DNA from: Erigeron canadensis
Taxonomy: Eukaryota > Streptophyta > Magnoliopsida > Asterales > Asteraceae
DNA length: 64,000 nucleotides
Reading direction: 5' to 3'
Assembly: GCF_010389155.1 (NCBI RefSeq)
Contig: NC_057763.1
Location: 5,146,649-5,210,648 of the forward strand
Both the position numbers and the translations under genes were made by a program. The notes beneath the pieces are model-generated. The model was not told where the DNA came from and searched no databases. It worked only from the letters and a program-made list of their open reading frames with translations. Shown here one piece after another: positions 48,237 through 59,245 of this stretch. Within the stretch, counting starts at the first letter, position 1. Each line of letters begins with the position of its first letter.

Positions 48237-50835
48237 TGTAACATCCCAACAAGGCGGAATCATGGGGGTTACACCAATAGCACAACATGACATAAAAATT
48301 TTGTAGAGCGAAACTAAATACATAAATAAGATTAAATAATCCTTACGAAACATTCCATAATACAGGTATCGGCTCAAACATAAACATAACCCTTGATCGG
48401 GAATAATGAATCATCACGGATCCATGAAAAATTCCAAGTCCAAACCTAGCATGCAATGAAACCTCCAAATACATCTTTAATCCATATGCTTACCTGAAAA
48501 GTGTACTAAACGCGTCAACATAAGGTTGGTGAGTTCGTAGGGACAAGTGATAGGAAACAAGTGTCGGAATAACAACCGTTTAACCTTGATACGAACATAA
48601 CTAGATCATTAAATGATCATATAACCTTGAAACCTTGATTTGGATCGATAGACGATCACACAACCTTGAAACCTTGATTGGGTCATTAAATGATCTCATA
48701 ATTGGGATCGTTAAACGATCACCAAGCCTTGAAACCTTTATTGAATCATTTAATGAACCCTATAACCTTGATACAAACGCATAACAATCATACGACCTTG
48801 ATATACAATTCAATCGAACACATAACCTTGATAACATAGCCAAACAATCATACAACCTTGATTCACAAAGAAAACGAACACATAGCCTTGATAAACTAGC
48901 CAAACAATCATACAACCTTGATTCATAAGCAAACAAACACATAACCTTGATAACATAGCCAAACAATCATACAACCTTGATTCACAAAGAAAACAAACAC
49001 ATAACCTTGATAAACTAGCCAAACGATCATACAACCTTGATTCATAAGCAGAAAAATACATAACCTTGATAACATAGCCAAACAATCATACAACCTTTAT
49101 TCACAAAGAAAACGAACACATAACCTTGATAAACTAGCCAAACGATCACATAACCTTGATTCACAACTAAACAAACACATAACGATCATACATCCTTGAT
49201 TGGACCGATAAACGATCCCATAACCATGATTTGATCAATATTTGATCATTTAACCTTGATATGAACATATAACGATCAAACCACTGATGAAACACCATGT
49301 ACCTACACTTCGTACGACTCTGCATTCAAAGAACCTTCGATGCTTATATATAAGGTCACCCGCAGCCTTCCCACCACATCTCCAATTCTTTGAATGCATC
49401 ATCGTCTTCCATGTATGTAGTACTATCCTAATCTCAACAAACATTCATAACCACAAGCATAATCAATCGAGTAACAAGTTTATACTTCAATCGAACAATC
49501 AATCAATCAATCAATCAACAAACGAACAAGGATGTACACTTTTCAGCCCGAATCTCAATTGAGTAGGGAAGGTTACAAAACTCACTTTGAGCGGCTATGA
49601 AAAGTTAAGATTGAGCTACAAGCGTACAATATCCGTCACACATTCACAACCTATAGTTATACATGCATACATATTAATATATGTTCATACATTCATGATT
49701 CGAGACTCGTTTGATCATAAGAATCAAAATGATGTTTGTTGGATTGATATGAGATTAAAAGGATGTTAGGAATCGATTTGACAAGGATTAAACGAGTTAA
49801 AGACATAAAAGAATAAAGCAGGCAACAACATAGGTAAGAATGATTTGACTAAAAAGTCAAAATTGACCAAGAACATCCAAACCCTAATTCGACACTTGAA
49901 ATCCGATTATGTGAGGTTCAAGACCCAATTCGACATATAATCAACATGATTGAATATAAACAAACATAACCCCTTTCATAATTTCGTTCCATAACATCAC
50001 TTTAAACTCAACAATTATTCTTGACCCATTTAACCTCACAAAACCCTAATTCGACCTAGACCTCGATTTGAAGAGTTTTAAGACAAGTTTTGAGCATAAT
50101 TTGGCATAAGTGATGTGTATGAAACTAACCCATACATTAAAATCATTCCATAACTTCAATTAAGCCTCAAATCCGATTTTGACCTAAATTATCCAAGTTG
50201 TAAACCCTAAAATCGACCCGTTAAGCTTTTAAACCAAAAATTTGACTAAGGGTTGTTTAGGTTAGACTTGAAACATTATTATAAACATAAAATGGTGGAT
50301 TTGAGGTAATTTTTACATACCAAAATTACCTTCAAAGAGTCAAACCCGAATTTGACCCAAAAATGGAGAGTTCTTGCACCTTGAAACTCAAATTTTTGAT
50401 ATGTTGTTAAGAAAGATCATGATGATTATTATTCTAGTTTTAATCTTGCTTAAATTTCAATAAATGTGATAGAATCTAGAGAGAGAGATATATGTGTTTG
50501 TGTGTGTTCATGGAAGAGAAGTAGAGAGAGAAAAGGGAAGATATAATGAAATGGGTGGAGGAGGAGGAAGAAAAAAGTAGGAGGGATAAGGTTGGGTGGG
50601 ATCCATGGGTCAATGGATATGGGTAAATCCATGGACTATCCACATACACATTTCTAGCTTATTTATACCATAATTAGCATCGAACATATAACTAAACAAT
50701 CAACCGATACACGACAAACACTAAGAACACAAAATTAGCCACACTTCAACTCGATCATTTATTATTAGCCAAATTAGTTAATAAAATCATACGTATAATC
50801 ACATAGTCAACAAGTCAAATTTCGCAAATGTTACA
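48237..50835 (+). mobile_element. Solo LTR, 2.6 kb, inside the Copia RNase H region
   Basis: Begins TGTAACATCCCAACAAGG and ends CGCAAATGTTACA: TG...CA termini with inverted TGTAACAT. A perfect 5-bp duplication TGGGT lies at 48232-48236 and 50836-50840. Removing it and one TSD restores the Asp-Trp-Leu-Gly-Cys-Pro reading of RNase H. No internal coding, PBS or PPT, hence a solo LTR. The strand is arbitrary. Confidence 0.93.
48580..49250. repeat. 60-bp minisatellite within the solo LTR
   Basis: About eight or more units of roughly 60 bp share ATACAACCTTGATTCA and ACATAACCTTGATAA. Two variants (CACAAAGAAAAC and CATAAGCAAAC) partly alternate, suggesting a higher-order unit of about 120 bp. It generates repetitive minus-strand open frames that are not genes. 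Confidence 0.85.
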
Positions 50836-50840
50836 TGGGT

Positions 50841-51286
50841 GTCCCTACATGGGAAGATCGCGCACGGGATATTTACTCATTTTTGGTGGTGCTCCCATCT
50901 CGTGGAAAACAAAGAAACAGTTTGTAGTCTCTCGTTCATCGGCATAAGCAGAGTATAGGTCCATGGCCACCACTCTTAGTGACGTTATTTGGGTTAGATG
51001 GCTATTAAGTGAGTTGGGTATTCCTTCTTCGCAACCTACTCCCTTGTATTGTGACAACACTACGGCGAGACATATTGCTAACAAACCAGTGTTTCACGAA
51101 TGAACCAAGCATGTTGAGATGGACTGTTACTTCGTCTGTGAATGAGTGGATTCCAAAGAAATTGTTCCATGCTCTATTGATTCAACTATGCAGATTGCTG
51201 ATCTTCTTACCAAAGGACTTGGCACCAAACAACTAGCTTTTTTCCTTGACAAGTTGGGCATTCCTGATCCCCATGCTCCAACTTGA
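50841..51286 (+). pseudogene. Copia RNase H C-terminal fragment
   Basis: Continues the reading cut at 48236: [18 protein letters not shown], then SRSSA, a stop where Glu is usual, AEYRSMA, LPLYCDNTTARHIANKPVFH, a stop where Arg is usual, TKHVEMDCYFV, a third stop, then IADLLTKGLGTKQ. The natural end is TGA at 51284-51286, just before the PPT. Confidence 0.93.
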
Positions 51287-51292
51287 AGGGAG
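51286..51292 (+). other. Polypurine tract of the Copia element
   Basis: AAGGGAG directly precedes the 3' LTR start and overlaps the last base of the stop codon of the coding remnant. Confidence 0.8.
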
Positions 51293-51421
51293 TATTGAGA
51301 GATTTTAAGTTTCCTTAAATTTTGGTTTCCTTAATCTCTCTTTTGGTTTTCTATATAAACACTATTGTAACCTTGATTAAGATATGAAAAAACCAATTAA
51401 CCTCATTCATGGGATTTATCA
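51293..51421 (+). repeat. 3' LTR of the Copia element (129 bp)
   Basis: Starts TATTGAGAGATTTTAAG and ends TTTATCA. It has a 15-bp partial duplication (TTAAATTTTGGTTTCC) relative to the 5' LTR. TSD AAAAT follows. Confidence 0.9.
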
Positions 51422-51426
51422 AAAAT

Positions 51427-51931
51427 AAGTACATCCATCGATACTGAGTTCGACCTAAATCTTATTGGTAATCGGTGACAGATTTAGCAATAAAAATCAC
51501 ATGTGTCTAAAAGTAATTCATCAAATTCAAATGTTTCAAAATGTTTACTTCAAAATCTACATAGATCCAATATTATGGAGAACATATGTCGAAACACAAT
51601 TGTATGTAGGCACGCGTTTTGGTAACTATACCAATTTCGTTTAAAAAAAAATTCATTTGATACTTTAAGCACATCCTTACTTTCTTATAAGGATGACAAT
51701 AAACCAGGTTTGAGTTAGGTTTAAGTAATCCCGAGCCGAACTCAATTATAATTTTGGTTCCCAAACTTGTTATCAGGCTTGGCAGGTCCCCCATTCACTT
51801 AAATCTACCGTGTTAGTTTTTGGGTTTTCCGATGGGGATCGGGTATCCGATTTTGTTTAAATGATATATTGATATATGATATTATAGATATATGCATATA
51901 TATATATAGCATATATATATATATGTATATA
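51427..51931. other. AT-rich spacer
   Basis: No gene or bounded repeat recognised; it ends in (TA)n runs that host the next element. Confidence 0.4.
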
Positions 51932-52109
51932 GGTAAAGGTTCACGTGAGAACCATTTAAATTAGAAGAACCATGGAAACTATTATATTATAACTTGATGT
52001 TCATATGTAATAGGTATATATGAACATATTCATTCATATATGAACAACTCAAATTATACTTAATATTATCTATGTTCATATGTGAATGGTTCTCAATTAA
52101 TCCTTACCC
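51932..52109. mobile_element. Small (TA)n-bounded foldback MITE
   Basis: Left GGTAAAGGTTCACGTGAGAACC, right reversed GGGTAAGGATTAATTGAGAACC, with inner inverted TGTTCATATG motifs. 178 bp, between (TA)n runs. Confidence 0.75.
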
Positions 52110-52146
52110 TATATATATATATATATGGGGGTGGAGGGGTGTTATA

Positions 52147-52728
52147 TAGGGGACAAGTAATTAAAAAGTACAAGGGGATCAATTTCCATTGTTCGATCAA
52201 GGTTCAGATCAAGCATCTTCCTTCTCTTTCTTCCTTCTTCTCCGACGAGACAACAGTCGCCGCCGCCACCTCCTTCTCCATCGACAGTCACCACCTCCTC
52301 CTTCTTCCTTCTTCTTCGGCGAGACAACCGCCGCCACCACCTCCGGCAATCATCGTTCTCGTTTTCTGGTGAATACGGTACGGGCGTTGCCCTTATCCGT
52401 TCTAAAGTGGTTGTCATTGTACGCATATGGGAATCGTATGGATTTGATGGGCAGAGATCCAAGAGACGGTGGAGGTTTGATACGATACGGGCTCCGCCCT
52501 TACTACCGGCGCCGGCGTCGTGGTTGGGGTGGTCAGAGATGATGGTGGTGACGGTTGTTGTCTCGCCAGAGAAGAAGGAGGTAGCGGGTACTATGTCTAG
52601 CCGGGGAAGGAGGAAGAAGGATGGGGAAGACTTGATTTGATCCTTCCAAATTATTTGATTGGGCGGTTATTATGAATCCCCTGGTAAATTTTTTTTCCAC
52701 CCATCCCCTAATTATCTTTCCTCTATAT
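52147..52728. mobile_element. GC-rich foldback element in (TA)n
   Basis: Left arm is pyrimidine-rich (CTTCCTTCTTCTCC, GACGAGACAACAG, CCGCCGCCACC). The right arm is its diverged reverse complement (GGCGAGACAACAACCG when reversed). Inner inverted TACGGGCGTTGCCCTTA / TAAGGGCGGAGCCCGTA. The ends resemble TATAGGGG / TATAGAGG. Open frames of 75-117 codons on both strands come from this composition and are mirror images, so I do not call genes. Confidence 0.65.
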
Positions 52729-52729
52729 A

Positions 52730-54654
52730 TGGGTATATATCATATATTTACAAGTAAAAATTATAAAATTTATATATTCTTTTATATTATGTAAATGTAT
52801 TCAGGTTTGGGAATGGTAATTGAGGTCAGATTTGTTGTCAGTTTGGGTGGGTTTAACTTGAAGATTTGCTAAATACAACCTTAATGATCATAATTAACGT
52901 GTACAAATTATACGTTTATTATAAAATTCAAAAAGATAAACTTTTGTTACGCGAAATACAAAATTTTAGACACGTTAATTACTGAACTAGAACCTAAACC
53001 TACTATGTTATTATTGGCAATATCATCAAACTCAATTATAGACCCAAGAAATCGAATTTTTATTGACAGTCCACGAATTGCACAACTTGTATTGTAATTA
53101 ACTAGACAAGAAAGTAAATAAGAAACTAAATAACAACAACAACAACAAGTTCAAATGCAATAAATCTATGCAAGTATAATCATATGTATCATTGACTAAA
53201 CGATGAATACATGGTTGATATTACAAACTTGACTTATAAGAATACAAATGAACAATGTAAATTGCTAAGTCTAGACACACTAAAAACTTGAACAATTACA
53301 ATAAAAGTGACGCACACTTTTTCAAGGTGACTAACACACATTGATATGTTGCAGTTGTGTTGCCTTTTATAGAGGAGGATTAGGGCAACATAGCCTTACA
53401 ATGATAGTGACTCGATGGTGGTTGTCGATCTTCTATTGGCTCGATGTACTTGAAACCAGGAGTCTTTGTCTTCTTTACCAAAACGGGTATGAAAGAGAAA
53501 ACCCCTGTTTTGGTCCCAACTGTACCTTTGCTATTCAAGGCAAATTAAAGTTGGAAGAACCACCATGTGACTTTTATCTTTATCCGGTTTGAATTCTTCC
53601 TGCCATGACAAACATTTGGGCAGCATACAACCCGCTGAAAAGAGTCACTGGACTCGCTGAACACTCGCTGACGACATACGTCAGCGAGCAAGTCTTATCA
53701 GCGAATCCAAGACTCAACAGATATATTACCCAAATATAATGGATTTTGGTCTTAATTTCCATCCTTACTTCCTTGTTTACATATTAATTCCAAACTTAAC
53801 TTGTTTTTTTTCAATGAAGTTGTAAGTTTTTAACCACTTAACTATCTTTTTGAATGTTATAATCCTAAAATTTGATATAATAATCGTTTTAACTATTTAG
53901 TTTATATTTTGAACAATTTAATCACCAAACTTTAAAACCATGTTTTTTTAATCACTTAACTTTTTTTCAAAATGATGAAATTACTTAGCTTTAGTCGTTA
54001 TTACCTCTTAAACCTTCAACAGAACTAGGGTTGACAATATTTCGACCCATAATAACCTGCAATATATAAACCATATGATCTTTTTGACCTCAAATAGACC
54101 CATCGAATAATGAATTCAATCACTTAACTTTTATTCAAAATGGTAAAAGTTCTAAACTTTAACCAAGTTGATGTTTTTACCCTTCAATTGAACTAGGGTT
54201 GAGAATATTTATATTCGTATTACTCACAATCTGTAAACTCATGTGATATATTTGACCTGAAACCAACCGGTCAACCCCATATATGTTGGTATGAAGTTAA
54301 ACATGACACGTGAGCTTATACGTTTGTGGGTTATTACGAATCAAATTTTGCCATACGTAGTTCGGTTAAAAAGTTAAAGGAGTAAATACAATCTCTCTAG
54401 CTAAAGTTGGTTTTACCATTTTTGATTAACAGTTAAATGATTAAAATGATGATGGTTTCAAAATTAGGTGATTAAATCATCCTAAATAAAAATTTAATGG
54501 TTAAAATAATTCTTTTTTATAAATTAAGATTGTATCATCAAAACAATAGGTAAGTACTTAGAACGATTGTTATTGTATTAAAGTTAAATAATTAAAACGT
54601 TATTAACCCTTTTCTTTATTTATATGCCATCTCTTTAGAATAAGAGATAGGACT
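52730..54654. other. Intergenic, unresolved repeats
   Basis: A block at about 53290-53720 is less AT-rich than its surroundings and has a TATA-like CTTTTATAGAGG and a hairpin CGCTGACGACATACGTCAGCG (53667-53687). It may be an LTR fragment. From 53800 to 54600 there are degenerate direct repeats (TTAACCACTTAACT-type phrases). No gene. Confidence 0.35.
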
Positions 54655-54672
54655 TAAAAAATGTACAACATA

Positions 54673-54918
54673 AAGTAAGTAAGTAAGTAACTGCCCAGTT
54701 AACCGCCTTCTGCGGGTTTTGAGCCCCAATATTTTGATGGTGTATGGGGGAGGTTAAGATGTAGGCAGACCTTACCTCTATTTAAGTAGAGAGGCTGTTT
54801 CCAGTTTCTACCTAAATGGTAGAAAAGGCCCTCCAACATTTGCATGAGATGAGGATCGAACCCATGACCACTGTTTAAGAGGCAATGGTGTTTACCACTG
54901 ATCCAACAATACTGCTTA
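54673..54918 (-). mobile_element. tRNA-derived SINE with (TTAC)n tail
   Basis: On the minus strand: box A-like TTGGATCAGTGGTAAAC near the 5' end, box B GGGTTCGATCC about 40 bases on, a body with CCTCCCCCATACACCATC, and a (TTAC)n tail. A perfect 18-bp duplication (TAAAAAATGTACAACATA) flanks it at 54655-54672 and 54919-54936. Complete by these criteria. Confidence 0.93.
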
Positions 54919-54939
54919 TAAAAAATGTACAACATAGAG

Positions 54940-56107
54940 GTTACAAAAGTTACACCACATGAGTAATATCTCCTCGGTCGATCAATCTATACAATTATAC
55001 ATGCATATATTAAAACGCTAGACAAATAAAAACCAAAATAGCCATCCTACGTGTTGTAGGAAAATATATTTTATATTTTATATATATATATACTAGATTA
55101 TTGTTCCGCGTAATACGCGAGATAACATATTTAATTAGTGACAAGTTATCGTTTCACAATATCATACATTGACAACTATAAAAAAAAGATGTTGAAAATA
55201 GATTAATTAGTATCATGATGCCAAAGATGTAAATTAATTAGTATCTTGCTGTAATGAGTTAATATGCATATAAGCAAATTTTCATTGAAAACTATCGCAT
55301 GTACGTTCAAAGTTAATGTATGTTTGTATAAACAATTAGTAACACTTCAAATTATTCTATCAAGTGATAATTTGAAATTCAATATAAACAGATTTGTTTA
55401 GCGGAATATAAATAAGAGCTCTATATGGATTTGACTTCTCTTTAATTAGTGTAACTATATTAGTCATTTTTTACAATTTTCACGTAGCTTAATGTTTATA
55501 TAAATACACACATAAAGAAAATTTAACAAAACAAAAGTAGTTAGCATTTGAACTATTTATGTTTGGGATGAAACCCAGTCTTATCGAAAACCTTCTTAAT
55601 TATCTACTTTTACAAATTTCGAAAGTGTGATTTATACCCTGATAGATTCCCCAAAGGTTTAAGATCTTGCCAATTGCTCACCTTTTGAAAGTTTACTTTT
55701 TGTGTTTATAGTTAACCTTTTGAATTTATAAAATTAATATTACAACAATATATTGAGAGTTCCGGATTATGTACTTACAGCTTTTTTTAGAATTTTTTAA
55801 AGTATTTTTGTAAAATCATGGCTGAATTTTGTTATTAATATTAATAATATTTGAAATAAATATTGGGTTTATGTAAGAAATTTAAAAAACTAAAATATTT
55901 AGGAAATTAAAATCTTAAACTCTTAATATTTGCTTTAATTAACATCACTTATGTAAAAGCAAATTATTATAATACAATAATCAAGATTTGAAAGTTCATA
56001 ATATAATCTTATAAGAGACCCTAAATTTCAACATCTAAATTTATTAGGAAAAACATATAATAAATAACTTATTAAAAAGTGTCAAGTAATAAATTTTTCA
56101 ATTTGAT
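54940..56107. other. Intergenic with a Helitron-like 3' end
   Basis: At 55093-55119, minus strand, CTAG is followed by ATTATTGTTC and the palindrome CGCGTAATACGCG, as at 28895. The corresponding 5' end was not found. The rest is AT-rich without features. Confidence 0.45.
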
Positions 56108-56244
56108 AGGATCATGGAAGCAGCTTCTCTACCTATGGTAGGGGTAAGGCTGTCTACATCACAACCTCCCCCATACACCGTCTAAGACGGTATTGGGACC
56201 CAAAATCCGTGGAAAACGGCATTGGGAGTTACTTACTTACTTTA
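56108..56244 (+). mobile_element. 5'-truncated SINE of the (TTAC)n family
   Basis: GCAGCTTCTCTACCTATGGT, CCTCCCCCATACACCGTC and a TTACTTACTTACT tail align with the body of the SINE at 54673-54918. The tRNA-like head is missing. Confidence 0.75.
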
Positions 56245-56985
56245 ATTTGATAGGATCAACAACATAAGTAAATGTTGATTAAGTGAAATAAAACATTTCA
56301 ATTGGTTAATACTTATTTAAGAAAATCGTATTTTTGTATATATAAAAGTTAAATTATATTTTCCCGCATATTACGCGAGACAATATAAATACGCGAGATA
56401 AACGTATTAAGTTTTAAGAATAACATAATTATTAATTATAGATAAAATATATTAAAATACAATTGTATTGTTATTTAAGTTTTATTTGCATCAAAAATGG
56501 CTAGTAAGATATATAAATTTTTGTATAATGACAATGTAATGTTGAATACAACTAATACTGGTGAAGATATATAGTAATATTCAAAATTGCTCTTTAGTAT
56601 AGTTGGTTTTATAATATGGTTGTTATATATTTGTATAATGACGATATAAAAGTAAATATAAACAAAACACTTTATTTACTTTAATGATTAAATTTTAAAC
56701 CAACTCATTTAGGTGGGTTGGCCACCATGACATCATTGAGAGTCTCTTATCTTGAGGGACGCATGTTCAATTCTTGACATGGATAAGACTGATAATTATA
56801 GCTAATCATCGATGCAAAAAAACTCAACATTGAGGTTTCGTAGGTACCAATTCGGTACACGGGATCAAAGGGTTCTCATCGATCTACCCTATGTTATATA
56901 TATGTTGCCATGTATGATCTTTATCATCAATCTTGATCATAATCATTAATTATAATCCTAATCACTAATATTTAATTTTCCATTT
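56245..56985. other. Helitron and SINE relics
   Basis: About 56355-56375 carries a decayed CCCGCATATTACGCGAG hairpin like that at 28907; AAAAATGGCTAGTAAGATAT (about 56494) also matches the 28895 family. About 56712-56790 has box A-like TGGGTTGGCCACCATGAC and box B-like TGTTCAATTC, a possible SINE head. No gene. Confidence 0.4.
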
Positions 56986-57351
56986 TCTATATAGGTACAA
57001 AGATTATATACATGGTACTACTTTTTTTTTTTATTAATTCACTCTCAAATAAGATTGTTTATTATATTATGTTTATTAATTTTTTTGAAAATTATTTATT
57101 ATATTATATTTAATAATTATATATCATAAGAAAGATTTTTATGATTTATAAATATTTATGTTTCATTAGTCTTGTTTTTATATATACTTGACGTATATCA
57201 TATATTCATAAACTATAATTTAATTGTTTCTATCAGTTGTAATCAGACAGTTCTTTATATTACCATAATTGTGAATAATAATGTTACTATCAATTATTGC
57301 TTTTATATTTATGTTCTCAATTATCTCGTACAACGTACGAGTTTAATCTAG
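56986..57351 (+). mobile_element. Helitron-like non-autonomous element
   Basis: Starts TCTATATAGGTACAAAG and ends with hairpin CTCGTACAACGTACGAG (57325-57341), six bases, then CTAG (57348-57351) followed by T. 366 bp, non-coding. Confidence 0.65.
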
Positions 57352-57875
57352 TATCTAATATATATAGTGAATAACATGCTTTTTCTTTAATTAATAAATT
57401 AACAGTTATCTATATTGATTAAATAATAATTAGATAATCTAAAAGACTTTAATGTATATAATATAATTGTAAACAATTTGATAACTTAATAGTACAGTTA
57501 CAATATGAACTCATACATGCATAAATATATATATATATATATTAGTTCATTATGTTTACACATTACACTGATCGATCGATCTATGGCTTCCTACGTATAT
57601 ATATACTTTATTAAATATACAATATTTAGTTATTTAAAATATAAGGACTAATATTATGTTTTCTTAATATTAGTGATTGAATATTAATGGTGGAAAGTGT
57701 AAATTAGTGATTAAAAACAAAAAAAGTGTAAATTATTTAAATTAGATGGACTAATGTTGTGTATACTTAATTTCAAATTTGGTAATGGTACTATTATTTC
57801 AATCTAAGGGTTGTAATCAAAAGTTGAAACTCATCTAACAGTCCTTGTTTCTATATGAAAGAATTTAGGACCTTG

Positions 57876-57911
<36 letters not shown>

Positions 57912-57916
57912 GTAGA

Positions 57917-58234
57917 TATAGGAGAAAGATATTTTGAGACCAACTAAAAAACATCCAAAAAAGGACCATTGATTTTCGTAACTTACACACCACCATCATC
58001 ATCTACTACGATATACATGACTTTTTTGTAAAAACACTACGACTTTCCGGCGACGGGCCCACCAGAAAATCATGTGTAAGTTAACTTACACATGTGTAAC
58101 TTACTGTTACACATGTGTAAGTAACTTACACATGTAAAGTCTTGTATATCGTAGTAGATGATGATGGTGTACAAAAATCAATGGTCCTAATTGGTCCTAA
58201 AATAAGAGGTGGTTTCAAAATATCTCATCCCTAT
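57917..58234. mobile_element. (TA)n-bounded MITE with ACACATGTGTAAGT motifs
   Basis: Left TATAGGAGAAAGATATTTTG, right reversed TATAGGGATGAGATATTTTG. The arms also share the TACGATATACATGACTT / AAGTCTTGTATATCGTA pair. Several palindromic ACACATGTGT motifs sit in the centre, like those at 46532-46865 although the ends differ. Confidence 0.8.
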
Positions 58235-58251
58235 ATATATCTATCTATATA

Positions 58252-58537
58252 TCTATTAAAAGAGTAGTTATCCTAATATTTTAAAACCTCTTTCAGTTTA
58301 AAGCTATTTTTAAAAATTGACACATAAACTTTTATTCCATGTGTCATTTTTATAATAATTATCTTATTTAAACATATTTAATGAATTCCATAAATTCTAT
58401 ATATGGCAAAGATATTTTAATAAATTCTCATCAAATATAAATATTAATAAACTATTTTGGGGTTTATGGAATTTGTGTCAAAATTATTTTCAAAAAATAA
58501 ATTTAATAACCGCACATCGTGCGGGTAAAACACCTAG
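58252..58537 (+). mobile_element. Helitron-like non-autonomous element
   Basis: Starts TCTATTAAAAGAGTAGTTAT. The 3' end is textbook: hairpin CCGCACATCGTGCGG (58510-58524), nine bases, CTAG (58534-58537), then T. 286 bp, no coding frame. A (TA)n run follows at about 58558-58594. Confidence 0.75.
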
Positions 58538-58556
58538 TATATATATATATCTATAA

Positions 58557-58598
<42 letters not shown>

Positions 58599-58995
58599 GT
58601 TTGGTAATTAGCAACAGGTTGTCTTTTTAAGTTGCCCTTAAAATTCCTTAATCACATGCTTGACTGTTTACAAAATTTTATAGTATACCGAGTAGTATTT
58701 TATTTTATATTTTAATTTTCTTTGTTTCTTCTCTCAACCACTTGATTAACAACCAAAAACTTTTTGAAAAGAGAAAAAGTTGTTAACAATTTTCTTTATG
58801 TTCTCACAGCACAACATAATCAATAAAGTAATAGCCACCTGAACAACAAAGATGGTTAGATATACGACGAAATAAAAAAATGCAATATATTTACCATTAA
58901 AATAAGTCGTTAACCAAATATTTATGGGTTGAAATTTTTAGCCAATGATGTGATCTTTTAAGAATCCTTATTCTTTTTATCTTTTTCTCAAGAAA

Positions 58996-59245
58996 CTAGC
59001 ATGTTATCCGCAATGCAGTAGTTATCCTGGCAGCGACAATGTGGTGGTGGATTGACCGTTGGTGGTAGATGAAATGTCGAGTAGTGTAGATAATTGATGT
59101 AAAAGGGTTAAGGAGGATTTTTTAAATGTTACAGGGTAGTGTATATAAAAATATTTTAAAAGATGATAAGTAAATATATTACATATTTTCAACACTTCTA
59201 AATATAGAATGTTATTCTTTTTATAATATAGTATAGAAGTATAGA
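58996..59245 (-). mobile_element. Helitron-like non-autonomous element
   Basis: On the minus strand it starts TCTATACTTCTATACTATAT (59245) and ends near CTAG (58996-58999), with a short GC stem (CTGCATTGCGG) before it and a CCACC-rich zone inside. The inner TGATGTAAAAGG block is shared with 23926 and 30042. Confidence 0.55.

Larger units (their letters stand above)
47217..51421 (+). mobile_element. Internally deleted Copia element, itself interrupted
   Basis: Both LTRs start TATTGAGAGATTTTAAG and end ATCA, with a 5-bp duplication AAAAT (47212-47216 and 51422-51426). PBS and PPT are in place. Gag, protease and integrase are absent: the sequence passes from PBS to reverse transcriptase within about 12 bp. 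Without the solo LTR (48237-50835) the element is only about 1.6 kb. Frameshift and stops make it non-coding today. Confidence 0.92.

Noticed and set aside
48760..49085. Repetitive open frames on the minus strand (SRLYDCLA units)
   Set aside because: Produced by the 60-bp minisatellite of a solo LTR; the two frames are shifted readings of the same repeat.
48580..49250. Direct repeats resembling a CRISPR-like array
   Set aside because: Eukaryotic minisatellite: units are contiguous and near-identical throughout, with no unique spacers.
52082..52640. Four overlapping Pro/Arg-rich frames
   Set aside because: They mirror the inverted arms of the GC-rich foldback element.
53580..53762. Possible microRNA-like hairpin (CGCTGACGACATACGTCAGCG)
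   Set aside because: The stem is only about nine pairs with a tiny loop, too short for a plant microRNA precursor.
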